Positions 34,166-43,283 are shown, counted from the stretch's first letter. The stretch is DNA of 64,000 nt from Isoetes taiwanensis (GCA_021234155.1 JAJEKV010000004.1:7072109-7136108); one strand, 5' to 3'. Notes: generated by a model from the letters alone, not told the origin. Numbers and translations are program-made.

Positions 34166-34605
34166 TTAAGATAAAAAGTTAAACAAGCAAAGCTTCGAAT
34201 CGGCAATTGCAAGAAGCTTGCTCCAAGGTGGGCGGGACCATTCAAAATTGTTCAGAGAATAGGTAACCAATCCTATAAATTGGATCTCCCCACCCACTTG
34301 AAGGTTCATAAAGTCTTCCATGTAAGCCTTTTGAAAAAGCATACTCCTAATCCAGAGGAGATATTGGAGACTCCAACCTTGTTGGAAATGACCGAAGAAC
34401 AACTTGAGATCGTCCCAGAAGCTCTTCTTGACAAGGCATATAAGAAAACAAGGAGATCTCGCCTCAATATTTGGTCAAGTGGAAACACTTGCCAGTGGAA
34501 GACGCGACATGGGTACTTAAATCTGATCTTGAGAAGCAGTACCCACAGTTTATGGAGCAATGCAAAGGCCAGCTCGCCACGGACATCGTTAGCAATGATT
34601 AAGGC
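34166..34605 (+). pseudogene. Integrase tail and chromodomain of element C, frameshifted
   Basis: A GPF/Y-type module appears as APRWAGPFKIVQRIG-like sequence near 34220-34260, then LPTHLKVHKVFHVSLLKKHT. The chromodomain begins EIVPEALLDKAYKKTRR near 34410. A frame change near 34455 then exposes VEDATWVLKSDLEKQYPQF and a stop near 34600. Both halves of the chromodomain are present. It marks element C as a chromovirus, which targets integration to marked chromatin. Confidence 0.75.
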
Positions 34606-35237
34606 AAGGTGAGTGCAGGCATTAAGTAGCGACTCGACCTTGACGGGTCAAAGAGTCCACGCAATCACCTTTGCGTAGCCAAGACGCGTGTAAGTTAAGC
34701 ATGAGATCATGGGCGATGATGGGATCACCTTTAATGTTCCCTACGCCATGATGTAGGCATCAGACATGCATGCATCTTAGGCATGATAGGACACATCTCC
34801 ACGGCCACTATGGGGGAAGCATCCTCCCCTATCTTGGGAAATGTTGCATTCATGTAGGTTAAATTAAAAATAAAAGGGTGTGGACCCTTATAAAACCACA
34901 AATTACTAATTAAACTAACGTGATGTGCTCTTGCAGGCCAATAGAGGAGAGGGGATTGTCAAGAGGGAGCGCATCATGACATAAACAGGAGTTATAACAT
35001 TTCATTCAGTTATTGAACTCTATGAATGTTATAATCTATTATAATAAATAAGTCTAAATAAATAAATTGTTGGAGCTATATAATTTTCTCAGAACGAGAT
35101 TATAGCTTCACAATTATATTGCTGTAATTGGCATTAGTAGTTCATAACTATAATAATATTGAAGTGTTATGGTGCATATGTGTTGTGATATGTGATGCAG
35201 GTTCACCTTATGTAATCTTTGAGGACAAAGATAACCC
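34606..35237. other. 3' untranslated region of element C
   Basis: About 630 bases between the chromodomain and the polypurine tract. No gene is recognised. The segment is moderately AT-rich and ends with GATGCAGGTTCACC and GAGGACAAAGATAACCC just before the purine tract. Confidence 0.6.
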
Positions 35238-35247
35238 AAGGGGAGAA
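35238..35247 (+). other. Polypurine tract of element C
   Basis: AAGGGGAGAA lies directly before the 3' LTR start TGTGACG. It is the expected primer for plus-strand DNA. Confidence 0.9.
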
Positions 35248-36794
35248 TGTGACGTTCCCCTAAAATATACGGCATACGTACGTATAGTCACGTCACCATA
35301 CATTTCTACATCCCTAGACATGTATACGACCAATGTGGGGGTAATGACTAAGTTATCTATAACTTAGCCAACCTAAGGTAAGAAGCCATTTCCACATGGC
35401 CTCACCTCATAGGCATACCACCACATAGACTCACCTATAGGAGCCAAGTGGCACTCATGTAAACCCTAACATATAAAAAGGCTAAACCCTAAACCCTAGC
35501 CACTTTTGGCTCCACCAACCTCAGACCCACCGGTTAAGTGATCGAGTTTCAGGCTTCAAGACCGCCTTCGACGGGGTGGGTTGCAGCCGGTTGCCGAGAG
35601 ATGGAGAACCAGGGAATTAGCGGTAGCGTCGTCGAAGGCGGTATTTGAATAGATTCCATTGTGCAAGAGAGCCATTCTAGAACCTATTGTTCTGAACATG
35701 AACCCTAATCAATGAACCCTAACTATAGGTTAGATGTATGTGATTAGGATTAGTTGTTATTCTCTGTTATTATCAAGATTATGTTGATATGATGTTGGTT
35801 GATCTCATTTTGCACCTCTTGTGTATTGGGAAGGGGGTAGAGACCTAGTAGCCACTAGTAGAAGATGCTCCTAGTTTAGACCCACTAGTTCCCATTATTA
35901 TGCGGCTCGTGCATAGAGCCCACACGCTCACGGAGGCTATGGAATGACCGAGCACCACACAACGGGGGTCGATGGCAAAGTGGAGGGAGGACCTGGCGAG
36001 CCCCGGCTCTTGGGGTCTCATAGCGGGCTAGACTCATAGTCGGTCACTTGCGTGGGGCTGGGTATGGGTCCGACACTTCTGGGTCAATGGTGTCATACCA
36101 CGACTCTCAAGAGTTGCAAGTGTCGGCTTGGCTCTTGTTTTGGGGAGTTCGGGCCGGGTATGGGCGTGTGTCGCCACGATCCTCTAGCCGCCCATGGAGC
36201 CACCGCACTCGGGAGGGGAGATGCAACCCTTCCTACCTCATCGGACCGGGAGATGCAACCCGAGTAGTCTCGTTGGGTGATACCATGGGATTACGTCTCC
36301 GTGAGATTCTGATCCACGTCGAGCGATTTAGCCTATCCGCAAAGTATGCACGGGAGGGGCGGATGGAGTGGTCAACCCAAGCCATTGTCTATTGCCAGCC
36401 CAAGTCATTGCCATAACTTCGGTGCGTTCTATCCGGAGGCCCCTCAGCCGCCGGTCCGACTCCCCTTGAGTCCGAGCCCCGGGTAGGAGCCTCTATTTGA
36501 TGTATTTGATGCATTCATTGTATTGTTGTATTTGATGACATGGTTAGATGGATTATCACTACCCTTCGAGGTAGTCTATTGTTATTGTTGCTAGTGCTTA
36601 TGTGTATATTTTGCTTCCGCTGACATAGGGACCCCATAGAGGACGGGACGGAATGACACCTCTGTGTCCTCTACTCGATCTTCTGGACCCCAGACGCGAG
36701 TTAGACAGAGGGCCCATACGACGGGTGCCGTTGGATGGGGAAGGTCCTTCGATGTATACGGCGGGCTGTCGTATATAGCGCAAGGAGCGTCACA
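35248..36794 (+). repeat. 3' LTR of element C
   Basis: Same ends as the 5' LTR (TGTGACG and CGTCACA) and the same TATA box (35472-35479). AT-rich portions match the 5' copy almost base for base. GC-rich patches differ by clustered substitutions and small indels. Confidence 0.95.
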
Positions 36795-36799
36795 GGGAG
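36795..36799. repeat. Target-site duplication of element C, right copy
   Basis: GGGAG follows the last LTR base and matches 23374-23378 exactly. Confidence 0.92.
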
Positions 36800-38258
36800 C
36801 TTGAGCAGAGGATCGGCGATGGAGACCCATATTTCTTGCTTGTGGCTCATTGATGAGCTACGATTTGAACTATGAGGACTTCACCTTCATAAAACTTGAA
36901 GCGGCTAAGGCAGAATACAAAGCTTGGCGATGCTGCTCTCAAACATATATATGGCCTCAGAAGGTGAAGATGCTTATTCTTCAAGCATTGTAAATTTTTT
37001 ACCTCCATTTTACTGATCTATTTTAACTGCCAATGAATCATTCAACGGATTCGGATATGGTGCTTGAAAACATGTAGCACTGCTTCCAGACTTTCCAGCC
37101 TCGAGGTTTATTCTTCAAGAATCTTCAAGTCTAATCTAAAAATACTTTTAGGTTTTGCTGGAAAATGGCCTCTAGAAATTTATTCATTGCAATACTCTCT
37201 GCGGGATATATTAAAATCGGGCAAAGGAGAGGAGGCTTGTAGACACTTTGAAGAAATGTCCAGGAGGGTCAGCCCAGATGATGTCAACTGCTATGCTGTA
37301 GTTATAAATGGCCTTTTTGACAAAAGCGATACGAAAGATGATGCTTTCAGATTCTTCTGTGCATAATAAGCTCCATTTATTTTATCTCCATTTTTTAAAA
37401 TGTTTTGTCTACGTATGAACCGATCCATGGAGTTTGATTTCGTCCTTGACTTTCAATAACTCCTTTATTTCCTATCTTTTAGTAGCAGAGAAATGATCTC
37501 TGGATATGTCGCTTGCACTTCAAAGCAATGGAGTAAATAACCTTGGAAATGGTTATGCCATGGAGTTAGGCTTACCCACACTAAACAAGAGATCTGCTAT
37601 GACAGATATAAAAAAATTCTGCTATTATAGATAAGAAAGAAAAACTCTGTATTCTCTTGTTTCATTTCCTTCGCGGCTGAAACTTATGCCTAACCCTTTG
37701 ATTGTTGTATGGCCTGATATGGCCAATATGTTAGTTGGATGATTTTGATTCTTTTCATTCTGTTGGAGGATTTGGATTCTTCCCATTCTGGAAGAACCTT
37801 GGTTTTGCAGAACTTTTTTAATGGAAATTTTTATGATTCATAATCACAAAGAGTTCTATAATTTTTTAACGGAATTTCTTAGGTTTTCATTAGGGCGGAT
37901 TTGGGGTCTCAAAATGGATCATATCTTGGGTTAAAGATTTCCACGTCAGATTCGCCACGATCAATCAGGTTTGCGCCTTTTTTACGAAAGTCAGTATTAG
38001 TTGGCAGGTAGAAGGATGAGCAGGCTCACTTGGCATCCACATGGCGTATTTTCATAGGGGATACCTGCGCTTTTGTTGCAACCATTTTAATGGCCCGTAT
38101 TTTTCGGGAGTCACTTCGCCACCCAAAATAATGGTGACTTTGACCGCCTACTGTCAGCGTCACCAACTCCCTTGTCAAATTTTGGCGTCAAACTTCTGTA
38201 CTGTCACTTCGGCGCCTCTACGTGCATCCTCTCCGCCTTCACTCCTCATCTGCAATCC
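36800..38258. other. Flank between element C and cassette 2
   Basis: Before element C inserted, this DNA was continuous with 23373. A segment at about 36800-36850 could encode ELEQRIGDGDPYFLL and may be an exon of the interrupted host gene. A plus-strand frame at 37064-37366 contains GKGEEACRHFEEMSRRVSPD and CYAVVINGLFD, which resembles a degenerate PPR repeat. Neither is firm. The remainder is AT-rich and has no recognised content. The left end of cassette 2 is not marked by any repeat I can see. Confidence 0.4.
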
Positions 38259-39506
38259 ATGTCTCCTATCATTTCTGTGTTCTTGCCTCATTTACAGAAC
38301 TCCCAAGGTGAAGAAGTAGGAGGTTTTGTCTCAATAGGTTCGTGGGTGAGTATGCTGCCATCAACGAGGGGCGAGCATAGAGTTAAGCGACAAAGGCGAT
38401 CAGACGTGCGGACACATTGGATAGGTAGGATAAAAGAGTTCAAGTTGAATTCTAGCGGCCGGAAAGTGGAAAGTATAACAATACGACATGCATATACCCC
38501 TTCTGATATGGCCAAAGAGCTAATCTCCACCAAAAACAGCTTCCCAAAATTGCCCGCAAATGGTAACCACCTTAATCGGATCACACAACGCGAAGCTGTC
38601 TGTCAGCTACTTAACTGCGTAGAGATAGTTTCGTGTCGTGTGATCTCCTTGTCTTTTCATTTCTTTCGTTGACACGTGTTTACAAACAAATTTATTGTGC
38701 AGGTTTATGTTTATCAGACGTCGTGGATGTCATTCCGGCCGAAAGCATTAGTAGTGTACTTGGCGTGTATCACATAGACATCGAAATTGTTCTTTTCCAA
38801 GGTATGGATGCCGTGACCTTGCGGGGTATAGGCATCTGGTTTTACGGACATGATTACAACGTAAAGGTCAGGAAACCGAGCTTGAGGCCGATTGAAACCG
38901 AGCTTGAGGCCAATGTAATTGCAATGAAGAAATGCCTGGCTGACGAGGTACAAGCGGGAATGTCTGAAAACGGAGGCGTGAGGATGAGTTTCAAAATCTT
39001 CACACCGTTTGAGGTATTTGCTAACATATTCCAGATGGCGCAGGAAGTTCAAAAAGCTCCAAAGACATATACGTGCTTTCTCTCCCCTGCCGGTTTTGTG
39101 GATGGCTTATTTTTGGTTCCGACCTGGGATGTTCGATTCCACGAATCATCCGATCAACTAACAGAGTGCCGCGTAGTTAAGTTCTCCTTTAAGTTCAGAT
39201 ACTTTCTTCCAAAACAATATTTATACGTTAATTGTCAACTAGAATGAAGGAAACAGAAAAAGAGAGGCTGCACAACTTTTTGGGAGCCGTTTGAGGACCA
39301 TAACAGACTGGCGAGGGGAGGAAGTCATTTATACAGCCACCATGGAAATCGAATGGCCATTATCAGAGCTAAGAGTGCTAATGGAGACAGAGGAGATAGC
39401 TAACGACTTCCATTATTTCATTGATGGCATTCGGGTTGGTTACAGGCAAGAGGGAAACGTAAAGTTTAGTGAGTTCGCGATCAACAAGAAATTGTCTATC
39501 GCCTAG
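38259..39506 (+). CDS. BAH-like domain protein, three exons (cassette 2)
   Basis: The proposed exons are 38259-38562, 38703-39175 and 39243-39506, joined by two GT-AG introns (38563-38702 and 39176-39242). The total of 1041 bases gives 346 residues with no stop. Residues from about 25 read GGFVSIGSWVSM, then THWIGRIKEFKLNSSGRKVE and HAYTPSDM. After the first intron comes GLCLSDVVDVIPAESISSVL. This order and the LSD..D.IP motif fit a BAH domain, which reads nucleosomes or histone tails in chromatin regulators. The remaining residues match nothing I know. Intron 1 contains a palindromic hairpin shared by the cassette. An upstream ATG or exon is possible because a frame is open before 38259. The next gene is an H3-like protein, so a chromatin role is consistent. 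The BAH call is by eye and moderate. Confidence 0.55.
38579..38645. repeat. Cassette 2 hairpin 1 (in intron 1 of the BAH-like gene)
   Basis: GATCACACAACGCGAA (38579-38594) and TTCGTGTCGTGTGATC (38630-38645) form 16-base inverted arms with two mismatched positions around a 35-base loop. It lies wholly in the predicted intron. Confidence 0.8.
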
Positions 39507-39691
39507 CGCTTTGAATCTCGGCTTTTTATTTGTGTTTTTGTCCGATGTTTTTTTAGGGTTCCATATTTTGTCGGGTATTTTTTTAGGGTTCCGTACAATT
39601 ATTTTAAAAAGTTACCATCATATTTTACTTTAACTTCTATTTTTTACTATTTATCTCTTGCCAGTTGTCTATTTTTTGTCAGTGTTCGTAG

Positions 39692-39697
39692 TATAAA
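39692..39697 (+). promoter_or_regulatory. TATA box of the cassette 2 H3-like gene
   Basis: TATAAA lies 21 bases before the start codon at 39718. With the normal spacing of about 30 bases, transcription would begin almost at the ATG, giving a very short leader. Confidence 0.45.
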
Positions 39698-39717
39698 GCG
39701 CCATCCGCTGAGAAGCC

Positions 39718-40589
39718 ATGGCAAGAACTAAGCAAACTGCAAGGACCCATCCAGGTGGTGTAAGGCCAGGTGATTACATTAGTCCGCCTCCTTCATCCAC
39801 ATCTGAATCTGAAGTCTCTGATAGAGATTCTCCTCCTCCGACCATGCCTAACAGAAGATCCGGAAAAGAAATCCGCATGACAGACGGTGGGAGAAGCAGC
39901 TCGGGAGTAAGTAGGGAGATGCACTCCGGTTTGGAGACAGAGGATGAAAATGTGCGAGATCGCGAGCAGAATATGACATCGGATTAATTATTGGGCAGCC
40001 GCCTCTTCTTGCTCTTCCTGCTCCTCCTGTGGATGCGCCAGGACCTTCAAATCAAAGGAGGAGGCCCAACGCCAGAAAGGGGAAGGCGACCAGAAATGTG
40101 AGGAGACGGCCGGAAGAGTCGGCCGTGCAACAGCCTGCAAATGCTGGGGTGAGGAGACGGCCGGAAAAGTCGGCCGAGCAACAGCCTGCAAATGCTGGGG
40201 TGGGTGAGAGTAGTGGCCGGAAGCGGAAGACGAAGCCTGGCATTAAAGCGCTTCGCGAGATTAAGAAGTATCAGAAGAGCACTGAGATGGTCATTCCGCG
40301 TCTCCCATTTGCTAGGTTCGTGAAAGAGATTCTGCAAGAGTGTGGTGCGATACATCATACCAGTTACAGAATTCAAGCAACTGCCTTAAATGCTCTTCAA
40401 ATGGCTTCGAAAGTAGTTGGTGTCGGTCTGTTCGAGGACTCGCAGCTTGCAGCAATACATGCCAAGCGGGTGACTGTCATGCCCAAGGACATGCGCCTGG
40501 TCTTACGCATAAGGGATCCCGAGTACTATGGTCAAAATTTTATGGCTGAATACAACAAGAAGAAAGACCCCCCAGAAAAAAGGCCGTGA
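39718..40589 (+). CDS. Histone H3-like protein with lengthened loop 1 (cassette 2)
   Basis: The frame starts MARTKQTAR, identical to the first eight residues of mature H3, then departs ([10 protein letters not shown]); lysine 4 is kept but lysine 9 is a threonine. A GTAAGT at 39907 and a TTGGGCAG acceptor ending at 39998 define a 92-base intron that joins the two open frames in phase, giving 259 residues. Without splicing there is a stop at 39985-39987. The tail has a tandem 17-residue repeat ([17 protein letters not shown] and a near copy). From about residue 147 it is an H3 fold: [20 protein letters not shown], then loop 1 four residues longer than canonical H3, then GLFEDSQ and [20 protein letters not shown] lengthened loop 1 is known from CENH3, but the MARTKQTAR start is not. 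A C-terminal basic extension ([10 protein letters not shown]) follows. It is a diverged H3 variant of unknown role, and its neighbours match those in element C. Confidence 0.82.
39907..39998 (+). other. Predicted intron in the cassette 2 H3-like gene
   Basis: The 5' site GTAAGT is a perfect consensus and the 3' site is TTATTGGGCAG. The 92-base removal keeps the frame and avoids the in-frame stop. No palindrome lies in this intron. Confidence 0.6.
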
Positions 40590-40723
40590 AGTGCCTTTGT
40601 GTTTTTTTCATATGTATAATATTCTTTAATGTAATGGCTTTATAAGCTTAATCTCTTAGTCCATTTCCTTCTTAGAAGCCTAGGTTCACACTTTGTATTT
40701 TTTTTTTTTAATGTTATACGTGA

Positions 40724-40790
40724 GGATCACACGCGCAGCAAGCATTGTGCTTTTTTTTTTGCACATAGTAGTTTTCGCGTCGTGTGATCC
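40724..40790. repeat. Cassette 2 hairpin 2 (between H3-like and partner genes)
   Basis: GGATCACACGCG (40724-40735) pairs with CGCGTCGTGTGATCC (40776-40790), leaving a few unpaired bases in the right arm. The loop contains a T10 run. A telomere-like CCCTAACCCTAACCC follows directly at about 40793-40808. Confidence 0.75.
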
Positions 40791-40937
40791 AACCCTAACC
40801 CTAACCCAAAAATGTACGGACAAATCTCCCCACAACGGCAGTGTCCCCTTTCATAATCGACAACGGCTACTTGAGTTCAGAAGTGGCAGCGCCTTACCGC
40901 TCCTAAACATCATCTTGCTTTCGTCGTCTGCTTCGCC

Positions 40938-42330
40938 ATGGATTGTTATGTGAAGTTCCTGGAATGGTATGCATCTGCCCCACATGACAACGAGGAAGTT
41001 GCGCCGACTGCGATTTATCTGTTCTATTGCAAAGAGTTGGACATCATGGCAAACAGTAGCGAGCTTGGATGCTATCGCGAGGTTGCTTTAGCTTTCAGCC
41101 GGACCGCTTGGTCTCAGCACACGTCCTTTGCAGATGTCCCTGGCTCGTGGATTCCAAAACCAGCTCTAGAGGAAGCGATTTCCCATTTGCAAGCAGTGAA
41201 GACGTTTTTCAAGAATGCTGCGCAGCGGGCTCCTCCTGGCTGCGTCCTTCTACTTAAGAAGGTAACTTATTTCTCTTTGCCATTTGCATTCGCTAGTTAT
41301 TGCATTCTGCTCGGCCAAACCGAAGATACACTTGAAACAATGAAATCTTTAAGCCAAGGAGGGTCAATTATGTGTGATGATGCTGACTATGACGTAGAAA
41401 TGGAGATAGATCTACAAGAAGAAGAGCAAGAATGTAAGAATTTTGGCATCGACGCACTGGCCTTGGGTGAACCAGAGGAGGAAGATGATTCTGAAGGTGA
41501 TGAGGATGAGGATGAGGATGAGGATGAGGATGAAAAGAAGTTGTCTGATATAACGCCAATTTTAGTGGAAGGCAAAGAATACTTATTGCTAAGTGATATA
41601 CTGAGGAACCCGTCTTTGTTACAAATGTGTGCTAAGGAAGACGAGCTTATCAGTACCTTGGCCGAATGGGTAAACCTAGGCCTAGATTTTGAAGAGGACT
41701 TGGACAAAGAGATGTTTGAAGTGTCTTCTTATACTGGCAATGCCATAAAGCTTAAAGAAGCCTATGAGAGGCTGGAGTCTCGATTTGCTCAAGAGGAGGC
41801 GAATCTGCCAACGGAAGAAGAATTCCAGCGTCTCCGTGCAAAGCTGCCAACAGGATCTACAGGTTTGGCAGGCCCTTCAGTCAATCGCGGCAGCATAAGC
41901 CTCATGGATGAGGAGAAATGTGAAGAAGATAAACTTGAGGGTTCTTACTTGTGGGAAGTAGATGATTTTTCTTGCCGACATGCACGCGGGGGACAGCCCT
42001 CAAGATTCGTTAATGGGGAGATAATCGTCTTCAGCAGAACTTTCAGTCCAAAAGGTGCAGAGTTTGTCTATTACATCCGTGCATTATGCATGTTCGGGAA
42101 CCATTCCCAATTGGCATCAAACACTGAAAGGGTGATAGCAATTTGGCGGGATATAGTTACAATATTTTGACGACCAAGCCAGTCTGCGGGCGAGCAATAT
42201 GTTAAATTTTTTAGATGCTGGTTTGACTCACCCAAGGTTGGAAGCTGGGGTCGATAACATGGAAGTCATTGCCTTGTTGGATCAGTGCGGCAGGGAATTG
42301 AAAGAGCATGAAATTGACGACGAAGCTTGA
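40938..42330 (+). CDS. Acidic partner protein of the H3-like gene (cassette 2 copy)
   Basis: The main frame is open for 410 codons to 42170. A change of frame near 42155 then continues the homology to a stop at 42330 (LRASNMLNFLDAG, then ELKEHEIDDEA). Blocks in order are KFLEWYASAP, GSWIPKPALEEAISHLQAVK, a strongly acidic tract with EEEDDSEGDEDEDEDEDEDE, DITPILVEGKEYLLLSDIL, LPTEEEFQRLRAKLPTGST, and NGEIIVFSRTFSPKGAEFVY. Each has a counterpart in the element C copy at 28088-29597. The family is not one I recognise. Acid-rich tracts are usual in histone chaperones, so a chaperone for the adjacent H3-like protein is a reasonable hypothesis. The late frameshift may be damage or an unrecognised intron. 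An AATAAA at 42406-42411 is a possible polyadenylation signal. Confidence 0.68.
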
Positions 42331-42432
42331 AAAATTGGAAGTTATATATTTTCCAACTTGTATCTGTAAAATTATTTATGTATAGATTGTATTACCGAAA
42401 TTATTAATAAAAATTATTTTATTTGTATTTAT

Positions 42433-42494
42433 TCACACCACGCGAAATACATCAGTCTGATTTTCTGTCATATCTAGGTTTTCGCGTCGTGTGA
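42433..42494. repeat. Cassette 2 hairpin 3
   Basis: TCACACCACGCGAAA (42433-42447) and TTTCGCGTCGTGTGA (42480-42494) are inverted arms with one mismatch, around a 32-base loop. It lies just after the polyadenylation signal of the partner gene. Confidence 0.85.
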
Positions 42495-42554
42495 TATTTC
42501 TCTCGAAGAAATGAAATATTATTGGAAAAAAAAACAATTAATTTATTTATTCCT

Positions 42555-42614
42555 CACACGACGCGAGAAGCAACGGTCCATTTTCCTGACCGACGGCATC
42601 CTTCGCGTCGTGTG
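42555..42614. repeat. Cassette 2 hairpin 4
   Basis: CACACGACGCGA (42555-42566) and TCGCGTCGTGTG (42603-42614) are perfect 12-base inverted arms around a 36-base loop. It sits about 25 bases before the TATA box of the next open frame. Confidence 0.9.
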
Positions 42615-42639
42615 GCTCAAGCTACTACGAAATCTATGT

Positions 42640-42647
42640 TATAAATA
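42640..42647 (+). promoter_or_regulatory. TATA box before the small cassette 2 gene
   Basis: TATAAATA lies 89 bases before the ATG at 42736, a good spacing for a leader of about 60 bases. Hairpin 4 is immediately upstream. Confidence 0.5.
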
Positions 42648-42735
42648 GAAGACCTATCTTGCCTTCGACCTCCGATCGCCTTCCGCCTTCTGCTCATCTT
42701 CTACTTCCGGCTTCCGCCTTCTGCCTTCTTCTCCG

Positions 42736-42966
42736 ATGGCATCTTCATCTTCCTCTAGCAAGCAACCACGCCAAGATAGCACTCCCCAGCGCCCAGAGCT
42801 GCCCGTGGACATCACCCTTGCAGTGCTGATGAAGAGATTCAAGGAGATCCACGATGAAAACAGCCGTCTCATCTCCGAGAATATGGAGGCGGTCGACAGA
42901 TTAGCCTTCACGAGGGCGCTGCTGCATGAGCGAGACATTGAGCTCGCGGAAACATTTGCCATTTGA
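42736..42966 (+). CDS. Small Ser-rich coiled-coil protein, probably truncated (cassette 2)
   Basis: The 76-residue frame begins MASSSSSSKQPRQDSTPQRP and continues into a likely coiled coil (MKRFKEIHDENSRLISENME, then RLAFTRALLHERDIELAE). It ends exactly at the junction with minus-strand gypsy RT sequence near 42966, so its last residues are fortuitous and the original protein was longer. A good TATA box precedes it. No family is recognised. The heptad-like region suggests dimerisation. Confidence 0.45.
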   Translation: MASSSSSSKQPRQDSTPQRPELPVDITLAVLMKRFKEIHDENSRLISENMEAVDRLAFTRALLHERDIELAETFAI

Positions 42967-43273
42967 TGTGGTCACGATAATTGGGATTGAGCCCGTACTG
43001 TCGTTGCTAGATTGGGCGTGCATCTAGTTTGGTAGGAATGGTGAGTTCCCCCAATTCTTTCTTGACACCTCTTAGGTCTTTGTAACTCCACGCAAAGATG
43101 TGTTTGAATTTCTTGAAGCGGCTGAGAGCATGAGCTTTATAAGTTTTGGGGAGATTAGCAGCCAGCCTGATGGGTAGGTTGTCTTCTAGATCAATGACTT
43201 CAACTTCTAGAGTTTGAATATGCGGAATGACCTCTGTGTCTGTGATGGTGTGTGCCGGAGGTTGAAATACCAC
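42967..43273 (-). pseudogene. RT N-terminal part of the minus-strand gypsy relic
   Basis: The minus strand reads ALSRFKKFKHIFAWSYKDLR and ELGELTIPTKLDARPI, then after a stop QRQYGLNPNYRDHIK. This is the typical lead-in to an RT of the FAWSY subgroup of plant gypsy elements. It ends at the cassette 2 junction, well before the catalytic palm. Confidence 0.7.
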
Positions 43274-43283
43274 GGGCAGTGTA

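Larger units (their letters stand above)
23379..36794 (+). mobile_element. Complete Ty3/gypsy chromovirus with extra chromatin genes (element C)
   Basis: The 13.4-kb element has 5' and 3' LTRs of 1553 and 1547 bases, a tRNA-iMet primer site, a polypurine tract and a 5-bp target duplication. Its order is LTR, H3-like gene, acidic partner gene, gag-protease, RT-RNaseH-integrase-chromodomain, LTR. The 4.8 kb before gag is far longer than usual and holds two genes foreign to retrotransposons. Gag and the H3-like frame are open, while pol has several frameshifts or stops, so this copy is probably not autonomous. The near-identity of long LTR stretches shows the insertion is fairly recent. Confidence 0.95.

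Noticed and set aside
39718-39987. A separate 89-residue H3-tail peptide ending at 39987
   Set aside because: A consensus GTAAGT and an in-phase acceptor join it to the histone-fold frame. One spliced gene explains both better than two genes.
40791-40808. Interstitial telomere repeat
   Set aside because: Only CCCTAACCCTAACCC is present, too short to be a telomeric insertion. Similar short motifs are common in plant promoters, including the LTR here.
41368-41707. Minus-strand Ser- and His-rich frames opposite the acidic partner gene
   Set aside because: They are the antisense reading of the GATGAG repeats that encode the Asp/Glu tract.
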